Source of the DNA: Phycisphaerae bacterium
GTDB taxonomy: Bacteria; Planctomycetota; Phycisphaerae; Phycisphaerales; Phycisphaeraceae
DNA length: 64,000 bases
Direction: 5' to 3'
Assembly (NCBI GenBank): GCA_030432595.1
Contig: JAUIGU010000015.1
Location: 26,835 to 90,834, forward strand
The notes under the pieces were generated by a model, which was not told where the DNA came from, did no database searches, and was given only the letters and a program-made list of their open reading frames with translations. Every line of letters begins with the position of its first letter. Positions within the stretch are counted from its first letter, which is position 1. Both the position numbers and the translations under genes were made by a program. This document shows, one piece after another, positions 35,932 through 43,184 of the stretch.

Positions 35932-37224
35932 TCACGCGGCGAGCTTGCCGCCCAAACGCTGCGCCGCCCGGTAGCCGGGGTTGATCGCGAGCGCGGCGGT
36001 GGCTTCTTCGAGGGCTTCGTCGGTCCGGCGCGAGGCGTCGAGCAACACCGCGTGGTGGAAATGAACGTCCGCCCGGCCGGGGTAGCGTTCCGTGGTCAGG
36101 CGCAGCGTATCGACCGCCTCGGCCAGCACAACGTCGAGCGGTGACGTTTCTGCTTCCGGTCCCGCCGTTTGTACGGTGTCCGAGCCCGGCTCGGCGTATG
36201 CGGCCGGCGCCAGGTCCAGCCACTGTGCGGCGATCTGTTCGCGCCGCTGAGCCCGGCTGGTCTGCCCGCGCAGCATACGGTCGGTCTTGCGCATCAGCGT
36301 TTCGCGCTGCGCCCGGGTGGCGCACACGAGCAGGCCCGCCCAGCCGCGCGGGTAGGACGAAGCATCCGCCCGCGCGGCCCGCCACCAGGCATGGCCCGCG
36401 CGGACCGCGCGGCCACGCCGCATCCACTGCACCGCCAGCAGCGACCAGGCCTCCCGCGCCACGCCGCCGCGCCCGCCGCCGCGGACCGCCGCCTCGTGGA
36501 GCCGGTCTTCCGCGCGGGTCAGTTCGCTCATCTCCACCGCGAGCGCGCCGGCCTCGACGAGCAGCCACGCGGCGTCGCATTCTTCCTGAAGCAGTGCGGC
36601 GTAGTGACGCTCAGCCTCGAGCAGCCGGCCGGCGCGGCGGCAGAGCCGCGCGGCCTGCAGGCGTTCGTCGTCCCCGACCTTGCCCAACGCGTCGGCCGCG
36701 CGCGACGGCGCGTCCTCGGCCAGCAGGCCCGAGAGCGCCCGGGCGCAGATGCGGTCCTGCGGGTCGAGGTCGCAGATCAGCGTGAGCGACTCGATCGCCT
36801 CGGCGGCGCGGCCGTCCTTGAGTTGGAGGGCCGCGAGCGAGCGGAGGATGCCCAGGTCCTGCGGGGCCAGGTCGGCGAGGGTTTCGAACTGCTTGATCGC
36901 CAGCGCAGTCTTGCCGAGCTGCGCCAGGGCCGAGGCGCGCATGAGCGTGGTGTCGAGGCGCGGCGGAACTTGATCCTGGTCGGCCTGGCCGTATTGGTCG
37001 TGGGCGTCGATCGCGCGGAGCGTGTCCTGAGGTTGTCGCGGCATCATGTGCGCGCGGGCCTCGAGCAGCCGCGCCTCGGCGTGGCCGGGGTCCAGGTGCA
37101 GCGCCGCGTCGAGTTGGGTCTGCGCTTCGTTCACGTCGTACGCACGCAGCGCGAACTCGGCACGGTCCAGCGCCTCGCGGATGCGCTGCGTCTTCGTGGT
37201 CGCAAAGGATGACGTGGCGTTCAT
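35932..37224 (-). CDS. TPR-repeat protein
   Basis: A 430-residue protein made largely of tetratricopeptide-like helical repeats, for example DVNEAQTQLDAALHLDPGHA near residue 25, ALAIKQFETLADLAPQDLG near 125 and ALEEATAALAINPGYRAA near the end. No membrane segment or signal peptide is visible, so it is probably a cytoplasmic scaffold. ATG at 37224 is chosen because GGAGGG lies six bases upstream and the codon overlaps the stop of the preceding gene (ATGA). No catalytic domain or partner can be named. Confidence 0.75.
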   Translation of the reverse strand: MNATSSFATTKTQRIREALDRAEFALRAYDVNEAQTQLDAALHLDPGHAEARLLEARAHMMPRQPQDTLRAIDAHDQYGQADQDQVPPRLDTTLMRASALAQLGKTALAIKQFETLADLAPQDLGILRSLAALQLKDGRAAEAIESLTLICDLDPQDRICARALSGLLAEDAPSRAADALGKVGDDERLQAARLCRRAGRLLEAERHYAALLQEECDAAWLLVEAGALAVEMSELTRAEDRLHEAAVRGGGRGGVAREAWSLLAVQWMRRGRAVRAGHAWWRAARADASSYPRGWAGLLVCATRAQRETLMRKTDRMLRGQTSRAQRREQIAAQWLDLAPAAYAEPGSDTVQTAGPEAETSPLDVVLAEAVDTLRLTTERYPGRADVHFHHAVLLDASRRTDEALEEATAALAINPGYRAAQRLGGKLAA

Positions 37225-38060
37225 GCCGCCCTCCGGTGGGTTTGCGGGTCGGCGGGGTCGGCTTCGCGACGCTTGAGCGCGTCGGCGATGTCGCGGTACC
37301 CCGGGTGCTTCTCGTGGACGCGGGCCAGCACGTCTCGGGCCGGCTCGCCGGCGGCCTCGTCGTCGGGGACCCAGCTGAGGATCATGGCCAGCGTGGCGCA
37401 GTACGGGTCGATCTTCAGGCCGCGGTGCGCCCACCGGCGGGCCTCGTCTTCATCACCGACCAGCTGGGCCAACTGGGCCAACGCCCGGCAGACCGAAAGC
37501 GCCTGATCGGCGTGGCGTTCGGTGCGGGCGGCCAGACGCAGCAGCGCCGCCCGCAGCCGCGCGATCCCGCCCGTGCTCGGCCGCTGCCGCTGGGCGAACA
37601 CCAGCGACGGAATGATTTCCATCCGAGCCTGCAACGCCTCCGCGAGCTCTTCGGCCTGGCCCGCAGATTGTGCCGGCAACGCCGCGACGCCCGGGGCATC
37701 GCTCACCGCCAGCCAGCGCCCCACCGCGCTGTCCTTGCCGAAGCGGTGATGCAGCAGACGCGTCATGGTGGCCGCCTCTTCGTTCCGGCCCAGCAGGGTG
37801 TCGAGGGCGATGATGGCCTGTTTTTCTTCGACGCTGAAGCGCTGCTCTTCCAGGTCGCCGGTCGCCCACGTCGCGCGGGCGCCGCGCAGGTCGCCGCGCT
37901 GGGCCCGCAACGACGCGAGCAGAACGCGCGCCGCGGGTGTCGCGTCTTCACCGCGGCACCAGTCGCTCAGTTCGAGCTCGGCGGCGGAGGCGCGGCCCGT
38001 CCGGCACCAGCGGTGCAGCCGGGCGAGGCGGTCATTGGGCGAGGTTTCGATCCGGCTCAT
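37221..38060 (-). CDS. TPR-like helical protein
   Basis: A 279-residue, all-helical protein with degenerate TPR-type repeats (for instance DEARRWAHRGLKIDPYCATL near residue 215). ATG at 38060 (MSRIETSPND) is preceded by GGAGAG. It is translationally coupled to the next TPR gene through an ATGA overlap, so the two proteins are probably made together and may act as a pair. No signal peptide or known enzymatic motif is present. Confidence 0.68.
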   Translation of the reverse strand: MSRIETSPNDRLARLHRWCRTGRASAAELELSDWCRGEDATPAARVLLASLRAQRGDLRGARATWATGDLEEQRFSVEEKQAIIALDTLLGRNEEAATMTRLLHHRFGKDSAVGRWLAVSDAPGVAALPAQSAGQAEELAEALQARMEIIPSLVFAQRQRPSTGGIARLRAALLRLAARTERHADQALSVCRALAQLAQLVGDEDEARRWAHRGLKIDPYCATLAMILSWVPDDEAAGEPARDVLARVHEKHPGYRDIADALKRREADPADPQTHRRAA

Positions 38061-38224
38061 CGGGTCTCTCCGTCGGGCCTCGCCTGCGCTCCCACAGACG
38101 TAAGGCCACGCCCGGAGCATCGGCCGATCCGGTCGCGCGGTTCAGTCCGACCCTGCCGATTGTGCGGCCCCGGCTCCGATAAAGACGCTTGAGCCAAACC
38201 CGGATGCCCCGGCCCCGGTGGCCT

Positions 38225-39367
38225 TCACGCCGGCGACAGCACCAGGTGGTCACGGTGCACCACCGCCTTGTACCCCGGGCGCCCCAGCAGTTTCGTGAAC
38301 TCGCTGCTGCGCTTTCCGGCGATCAGGCGCAGCTCCTGCCCGGCGTAGTTGCTCAGCCCCCGGCCGATCTCCTTGCCCGACGCGTCGCGGATCAGCAGCA
38401 CGTCGCCGCGTTCGAAGCGTCCGGTCATCGCCGTGATGCCCGACGCGAGCAGGCTCTTGCCCTTGTCGCGCAGGGCCTTGGCCGCACCGTCGTCCACGGT
38501 CACCGTGCCGGCCGGGCGTACCGTCAGCCCGATCCACCGCTGCCGCGAGTCGAGCTTCCGCGGCGCGGGCGCGAACACCGTGCCCAGCTTCTCGCCGGCG
38601 AGCAGCCGCAGCACCACATCCTTCTCCTTGCCCGACGCCACGACCGCGACCTCGCCGGCCTCGGTCACCACCCGCGCCGCTTCGAGCTTGCTGCCCATCC
38701 CGCCGCGCCCCCAGCCGCTGCGCTCCGCCCGGACCTGGCCCAACGCGCCGACCACGTCGTCCACCCGGTCCACGACCGCGCCGTCGTCGCCGAGCAGGCC
38801 GTCCACCACCGTGAGCATGATCAATGCGTCCGCCCGCAGCGCGTTGGTCGTCAAACCCGCGAGCAGGTCGTTGTCACCGAAACGCAGCTCCTCGACCGCG
38901 ACCGTGTCGTTCTCGTTGAGGATCGGCACGCAGTCCATCTCGTGCAGCCGCGTCACGCAGTTGCGGATGTTAAGGAACCGGACGCGGTCGTCGAAATCGC
39001 TGCGCGTCAGCAGCACCTGGCCCACGCCCAGCTTCCGCCGCGCAAACGCGGTGTGCCACGCCGTCATCAAGCGCCGCTGACCCACCGCCGCCACGGCCTG
39101 GGCGTCCGCCACGTCGGTCGGGCGCTGCGTCAAACCCAGCTCGACGCACCCCGCCCCGATCGCGCCGCTGCTGACCAGCGTCACCTCCACCCCGCGCTGC
39201 CGGAGCTTGTGCACCTGCCCCGCGACGTTGCCGATGAAACGCGTGTCCAGCCCGACGCACGCCTTGCCGTCGCGCGAGACCTCCTTGGTCAGCAGCTGCG
39301 TGCCGATCTTCACGACCACCCGTTGCGCGGCGGTCAACACGTCTTGTCGGATCGGGGTCGAGGGCAT
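38225..39367 (-). CDS. proB: Glutamate 5-kinase
   Basis: ProB phosphorylates glutamate in the first step of proline synthesis. The 380-residue protein has the amino-acid kinase domain (RVVVKIGTQLLT near 16-27, LVSSGAIGAG near 64-73, NENDTVAVEELRFGDNDLLA near 150-170, and RGGMGSKLEAA near 222) and a C-terminal PUA domain (about 280-370), as in E. coli ProB. All visible catalytic segments are intact. ProA is not in the window. ATG is at 39367. Confidence 0.95.
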   Translation of the reverse strand: MPSTPIRQDVLTAAQRVVVKIGTQLLTKEVSRDGKACVGLDTRFIGNVAGQVHKLRQRGVEVTLVSSGAIGAGCVELGLTQRPTDVADAQAVAAVGQRRLMTAWHTAFARRKLGVGQVLLTRSDFDDRVRFLNIRNCVTRLHEMDCVPILNENDTVAVEELRFGDNDLLAGLTTNALRADALIMLTVVDGLLGDDGAVVDRVDDVVGALGQVRAERSGWGRGGMGSKLEAARVVTEAGEVAVVASGKEKDVVLRLLAGEKLGTVFAPAPRKLDSRQRWIGLTVRPAGTVTVDDGAAKALRDKGKSLLASGITAMTGRFERGDVLLIRDASGKEIGRGLSNYAGQELRLIAGKRSSEFTKLLGRPGYKAVVHRDHLVLSPA

Positions 39368-39470
39368 GGGGCAGGAGAACAGTAGATCAGGAAAGCAGTA
39401 GAACCGTAAATCGAGGCATCATCATCGTGGCGGCGGGGCGGTCCAACTGTGTGTGAACATACTCCAACAT

Positions 39471-40916
39471 TTACTGCTCTACTGCTCTCTTGCTCTTTTG
39501 TTCTAACACGTTCAACACCATCTCCGCGTGCTTCCGTGTCGAGCCCTGCCGCGAGCGGATCACCTCGACGCCCGCGGCCGCTAACTCGTCACACACCGCT
39601 CGGTTGTGCAGCAACTCACGCACCGCGCCGCACGGGTCGTCGGTCACCACCAGCCCGCCCGCCTTTTCCAGCGCCGCCACCACCTCCGCGAAGTCGCTGT
39701 GCCACGGCCCGATCAGCGTCGGCTTGCCCAACCCCACGGGTTCCATCGGGTCGCTGCCGTACAGCGCCCCCGTGAAGCTCCGCCCCACCACGCACACGTC
39801 CGCCAACGCGTACGCCCGCCGCAACTCCCCGATCGTGTCCAGCAAAAACACCCTGATCTCCCCACCTCGTTCCTGAAGCCTACGGACTTCGTCCGTGGGT
39901 TGCCCCGTGTGCTCCGTACGCCGCACACACCCCACCCCCAACCCTGCGCACACCCTCGCCACCTCGTCAAACCACTCCGGCTTCCGCGGCGCGAGCAAGA
40001 GCTGCGCTCCCTCCGTCTCCATCACCCCGCGCAGCCCCTCGATCAACAACCGCTCCTCGCCCGGCGCCGTCGACCCCGCCACCACCAGCGGCCGACCGCG
40101 ATCAATCCCCAGCTCCCGCGCCAGCTCATCCGCACCTGCCACGGCTTCCGCCGGCTCGATCTTCGCCGTGTCCCACTTCATCGTGTCCAGCACCGCCACG
40201 CGTTCTTCCGGCGTACCCAGCGCCACGAACCGCTCCGCGTACGCCTCCGTCTGCACCCCTGCCGCCGTGATCCGCGCGAACGACCGACGCACCAACCCAC
40301 GCACCTTCATGTACCGCTTGAACGACCGCGCGCTCAGCCGACCGTTCACCACCACGAACGGAACCCCGCGCCGCTCACACTCTTCCACAAAGTTCGGCCA
40401 AACCTCCAACTCCGCGCTCACCACCACGTCCGGCCGCACCGCGTCCAGAAACCGCCGCACACAAAACGAAAAATCCAACGGCCACCGCACCACCCCCGGA
40501 AGTGTGTTTTCATTGTCTCCACCATTCAAGCCGGATGCTGAGCGCAGCGAAGCGTCGGATCGATCCTTCACACCTTCCCCGTACAACCCCACCGCCCGCG
40601 CAAACCCCGTGTTCGTCGTCGACGCCACCACCACCTCCACGCCCTCCGTCTCCAGCGCCGCCACCAACCCGCGCACCAGATTCACCTCCCCCACCGACAC
40701 CCCGTGCACCAACACCCGCCCCCACCCACGGCTCCGGGATTCATTTCCTGCGTTTCTTGCGTTTTCTGTTTTTCTTGCGTTATCCGCGTTCCCCAACCGC
40801 CCGCCCCAGTCCGTCCGCCACTTCCCCGTCCGCCACAGCTTCCACCCCCACACCGGCGCGCTGACGCCCAGCCCCAACCCGTACACCACGTCCCGACCTA
40901 GCGCCGCCAGTCCCAT
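39471..40916 (-). CDS. waaA: 3-deoxy-D-manno-octulosonic-acid transferase with repeat insertions
   Basis: This inner-membrane glycosyltransferase (KdtA/WaaA) adds Kdo to lipid A. The 481-residue protein carries VLVHGVSVGEVNLVRGLV, SAELEVWPNF, and the GT-B C-terminal part with VVAGSTAPGEERLLI, LLLAPRKPEWF, GRSFTGALYGSDPMEPVGLG and KPTLIGPW. It is longer than usual (about 420-430) because of insertions encoded by repeats: an Asn/Ala/Arg-rich stretch near residues 42-60, a KDRSDASLRSASGLNGG segment near 118-131, and QPTDEVRRL near 339-346. ATG at 40916 is used over an upstream TTG. It indicates a lipid A-containing outer membrane. Confidence 0.92.
   Translation of the reverse strand: MGLAALGRDVVYGLGLGVSAPVWGWKLWRTGKWRTDWGGRLGNADNARKTENARNAGNESRSRGWGRVLVHGVSVGEVNLVRGLVAALETEGVEVVVASTTNTGFARAVGLYGEGVKDRSDASLRSASGLNGGDNENTLPGVVRWPLDFSFCVRRFLDAVRPDVVVSAELEVWPNFVEECERRGVPFVVVNGRLSARSFKRYMKVRGLVRRSFARITAAGVQTEAYAERFVALGTPEERVAVLDTMKWDTAKIEPAEAVAGADELARELGIDRGRPLVVAGSTAPGEERLLIEGLRGVMETEGAQLLLAPRKPEWFDEVARVCAGLGVGCVRRTEHTGQPTDEVRRLQERGGEIRVFLLDTIGELRRAYALADVCVVGRSFTGALYGSDPMEPVGLGKPTLIGPWHSDFAEVVAALEKAGGLVVTDDPCGAVRELLHNRAVCDELAAAGVEVIRSRQGSTRKHAEMVLNVLEQKSKRAVEQ
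39879..39899 (-). repeat. Hairpin repeat inside kdtA
   Basis: Arms CCTACGGAC and GTCCGTGGG (one mismatch) with loop TTC. It is read in frame as QPTDEVRRL, in the loop preceding the GT-B nucleotide-sugar site. The unit closely matches the hairpin at 45492 (arm CCCACGGAC). Confidence 0.65.
40524..40561 (-). repeat. GATCCGACGCTTCG element inside kdtA
   Basis: On the minus strand the stretch reads GATCCGACGCTTCG, then CTGCGCTCAGCATCCGGCTT. It aligns with the repeat copies at 44936, 44534, 43697 and 16461. It encodes part of a non-conserved loop. Confidence 0.65.
40735..40795 (-). repeat. Low-GC internal repeat in kdtA
   Basis: A stretch built from TTCTTGCGTT-like words (TTTCCTGCGTTTCTTGCG and following) encodes an Asn/Ala/Arg-rich loop. 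Its AT content stands out from the flanking gene. Confidence 0.5.
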
Positions 40917-41010
40917 GAGCAAAGCATCCTAACCCGCACCCACAGCTCACACCCACACCCGCATCGCAACCGCGCGCACCACCGCCCACGAATCACCTCA
41001 ACCTCCACCC

Positions 41011-41040
41011 AAAGCCCGGGGACGGCCGTCCCCGGGCTTT
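41011..41040. repeat. Perfect 30-bp palindrome between kdtA and metG
   Basis: The arm is AAAGCCCGGGGACGG with no loop. It lies in the divergent region, 24 bp before the metG start. Same family as 13983 and 18143. With TTT on one side it could form a terminator-like stem or block the metG leader, but neither is shown. Confidence 0.8.
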
Positions 41041-41063
41041 AATCCCCGTATCATCCGCCGACT

Positions 41064-42701
41064 ATGCCCGAGACCGACACGAACACGTTTTACGTCACGA
41101 CGCCCATCTACTACGTCAACGACAAGCCCCACCTGGGCCATGTCTACACGACCACCGTCGCCGACGTCGTCGCCCGCTACCACCGGCTCAAGGGCGACGA
41201 CACCTTCTTCCTCACCGGCGTCGACGAGCACGCCGCCAAGGTCTCCGACAAGGCCGCCGAGCACGGGCTCACCCCGCAGGCATGGGCGGACCAGAACGCC
41301 GCCGCGTTCAAGGAAACCTTTGACAAGCTGGATTTGCAGTACGACGACTTCGTCCGCACCAGTTCCGACCACCACAAAGCCAAGGTCACCGAGTACGTCG
41401 CCGCGCTGCTCAAGTCTGGCGACGTCTACGAGGGCGAGTACACCGGCTGGTACGACGCCGGCCAGGAAGAATACGTCCCCGAAAACAAGGCCAAGGACAA
41501 CGACTACAAGTCCGAGGTCAACGGCAAACCGCTGGTCAAGAAGGCCGAGAAGAACTACTTCTTCAAACTCAGCGCCTACCGCGACGAACTGCTCGCCCAC
41601 TTCGAGAAACATCCCGAGTTTGTTCAGCCGGACGCACGTCGCAACGAGATCGTCAACCGCATCAAGGAAGCCCAGGACGTGCCCATCTCGCGCACGGGTT
41701 CCGGCGGCTGGGGCATCCCGGTGCCGGGCGACGAGGAGCAGACGATCTACGTCTGGATCGATGCGCTCTTCAACTACCTGACGTACGTCGACATGGACGG
41801 CCGACGCCATTACTGGCAGAGCGGCGCGACGCACTTCATCGCCAAGGATATTTTGTGGTTCCACGCCGCGATCTGGCCGGCGCTGCTGCTCGCGCTACGC
41901 AAGTGCGAAGGCTTCTCCGATTGGCACGGCCTCGGCGAACTCGCGCTCCCGAAACAGGTGTACTCGCACTCCTACTGGGTCAGCGAGTCCGGCGAGAAGA
42001 TGAGCAAGTCGCTGGGCAACTTCCTCGACCCCGCCGCCATCGACAACTACGTCGCCGAGTTCGGCCTCGACGCCCTGCGCTACTTCCTCGCCACCCGCGG
42101 GCCTTTAGGAACCACGGATAGCGCGTTCAGCCCCGACCTGTTCATCGAGACGTACAACGCCGACCTGGCGAACACGTTCGGGAACTCCGCTTCGCGGGTG
42201 AGCAACATGATCGGTAAATATTTTGGCGGTTTTGCGCCCGATCACACCGCCACCATTTTTGCAGAAATCGATTCGGACGCGATCTTGGACGAATCCGTGG
42301 CACAGGCGGCGTTAGTTGTAGCATCGCGCAACTTTGAGAAATGTGTACTGGATTTTGCTTCGCATGCGGGGATGCTTTGTGTCAGTACGGTTGACCGACA
42401 CATCGAGCAGACTGCTCCGTTCAAACTTGCCAAAGACGAATCGAAGCTCCCCGAGGTCGGCACGATTCTCTACAACTGTGCCGAGGCGTTGCGGATTGCG
42501 TCGGTTTTGTTGTGGCCGTTTATCCCGCACAAGGTGGAGGACTTCTGGCGGCGGATCGGCTGCGGGCACTACGCCGAGGCGCTGGCGGACCACGGCCACG
42601 GCGACCTGGACGCGTGGGTACAGTGGGGGCAACTCAAGCCCGGCACGCCCATCGAAAAGGGCGACCCGCTGTTTCCGCGGTACCAGGTCGAGAAGAAGTA
42701 G
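41064..42701 (+). CDS. metG: Methionyl-tRNA synthetase
   Basis: MetG charges tRNA-Met. The 545-residue class I synthetase has the HIGH motif as HLGH (in NDKPHLGHVYTTTVADVVAR), an insertion domain without the four-Cys zinc knuckle, GDEEQTIYVWIDALFNYLTY, the KMSKS loop (GEKMSKSLGNFLDP), and an anticodon-binding helical domain. It lacks the C-terminal EMAPII/Trbp111-like dimerisation domain seen in some MetG, as in shorter Aquifex-type enzymes. The start ATG is 24 bp after a 30-bp palindrome. A GxxExxY cassette begins 8 bp after its stop. Confidence 0.95.
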   Translation: MPETDTNTFYVTTPIYYVNDKPHLGHVYTTTVADVVARYHRLKGDDTFFLTGVDEHAAKVSDKAAEHGLTPQAWADQNAAAFKETFDKLDLQYDDFVRTSSDHHKAKVTEYVAALLKSGDVYEGEYTGWYDAGQEEYVPENKAKDNDYKSEVNGKPLVKKAEKNYFFKLSAYRDELLAHFEKHPEFVQPDARRNEIVNRIKEAQDVPISRTGSGGWGIPVPGDEEQTIYVWIDALFNYLTYVDMDGRRHYWQSGATHFIAKDILWFHAAIWPALLLALRKCEGFSDWHGLGELALPKQVYSHSYWVSESGEKMSKSLGNFLDPAAIDNYVAEFGLDALRYFLATRGPLGTTDSAFSPDLFIETYNADLANTFGNSASRVSNMIGKYFGGFAPDHTATIFAEIDSDAILDESVAQAALVVASRNFEKCVLDFASHAGMLCVSTVDRHIEQTAPFKLAKDESKLPEVGTILYNCAEALRIASVLLWPFIPHKVEDFWRRIGCGHYAEALADHGHGDLDAWVQWGQLKPGTPIEKGDPLFPRYQVEKK

Positions 42702-42708
42702 GCAGATT

Positions 42709-42738
42709 CACCGCAGAGGACGCGGAGGGCCGCAGAGA
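42709..42738 (+). repeat. Left 30-bp inverted repeat with ribosome-binding site
   Basis: Starts CACCGCAGAGGACGCGGAGG and ends CCGCAGAGA. The GGAGGG core at 42724-42729 is the ribosome-binding site of the GxxExxY gene, and the final A begins its start codon. Confidence 0.85.
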
Positions 42739-43121
42739 TGAAGGCAGAGGATGAAGAACTCACGCGGCGGATCATCGGGGCGGCAATTGAGGTGCACCGG
42801 GCACTCGGGCCCGGTTTGCTTGAATCGGCTTACGAGGTGTGTCTACAGCATGAGTTGGTGAGGGCGGGTCTGGCCGTCTTGCGTCAGGTCGAACTGCCGA
42901 TCCGTTATGAGGATGTCATGCTTGATGCGGGGTATCGCCTGGACCTGTTGGTTGAGGACCGGGTCGTGATTGAGTTGAAGGCGGTCGAAAAGGTGCTGCC
43001 GATCCACGAAGCCCAGCTCATCACCTATCTCAAACTCTCTGGTCACCCGATCGGTCTTCTCATCAACTTCAATGTGACGAAGCTTGTCGATGGCGTCACC
43101 CGTCGTGTGATGAATTACTGA
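42738..43121 (+). CDS. GxxExxY family protein (PD-(D/E)XK-like)
   Basis: A 127-residue protein of the GxxExxY family, named for the motif seen here as GLLESAYE near residues 26-33. It also has LPIRYEDVMLDAGYRLDLLVEDRVVIELKAVE, where the Asp and the E-x-K of VIELKAVE resemble a PD-(D/E)XK nuclease core; the phrase is given only to place these residues at about 55-82 in two parts. HEAQLITYLKLSGHPIGLLINFN follows and is typical of the family. Function is unproven; a nuclease fold is established family knowledge. Its translation signal comes from the flanking inverted repeat. Confidence 0.9.
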   Translation: MKAEDEELTRRIIGAAIEVHRALGPGLLESAYEVCLQHELVRAGLAVLRQVELPIRYEDVMLDAGYRLDLLVEDRVVIELKAVEKVLPIHEAQLITYLKLSGHPIGLLINFNVTKLVDGVTRRVMNY

Positions 43122-43145
43122 ATCTCAAGGTTATTCTTGTTACTT

Positions 43146-43175
43146 TCTCTGCGGCCCTCCGCGTCCTCTGCGGTG
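43146..43175 (-). repeat. Right 30-bp inverted repeat
   Basis: Exact inverse of the left repeat; begins TCTCTGCGGCCCTCCGCGTC. It lies 25 bp after the GxxExxY stop and 10 bp before the end of the convergent LptC/LptA-like gene. The pair could also form a long stem in RNA. Confidence 0.85.
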
Positions 43176-43184
43176 CAACATGCT

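Larger units (their letters stand above)
42709..43175 (+). mobile_element. 467-bp unit with perfect 30-bp terminal inverted repeats carrying a GxxExxY gene
   Basis: The ends 42709-42738 and 43146-43175 are exact inverted copies over 30 bp (left end begins CACCGCAGAGGACGCGGAGG). The match stops exactly outside and inside these limits. The unit contains only the GxxExxY gene. The left repeat provides GGAGGG eight bases before the start codon, and its last base is the A of that ATG. The unit fits cleanly between metG and the LptC/LptA-like gene. No direct target repeat was identified, and no transposase is present, so mobility is an inference. Confidence 0.72.
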
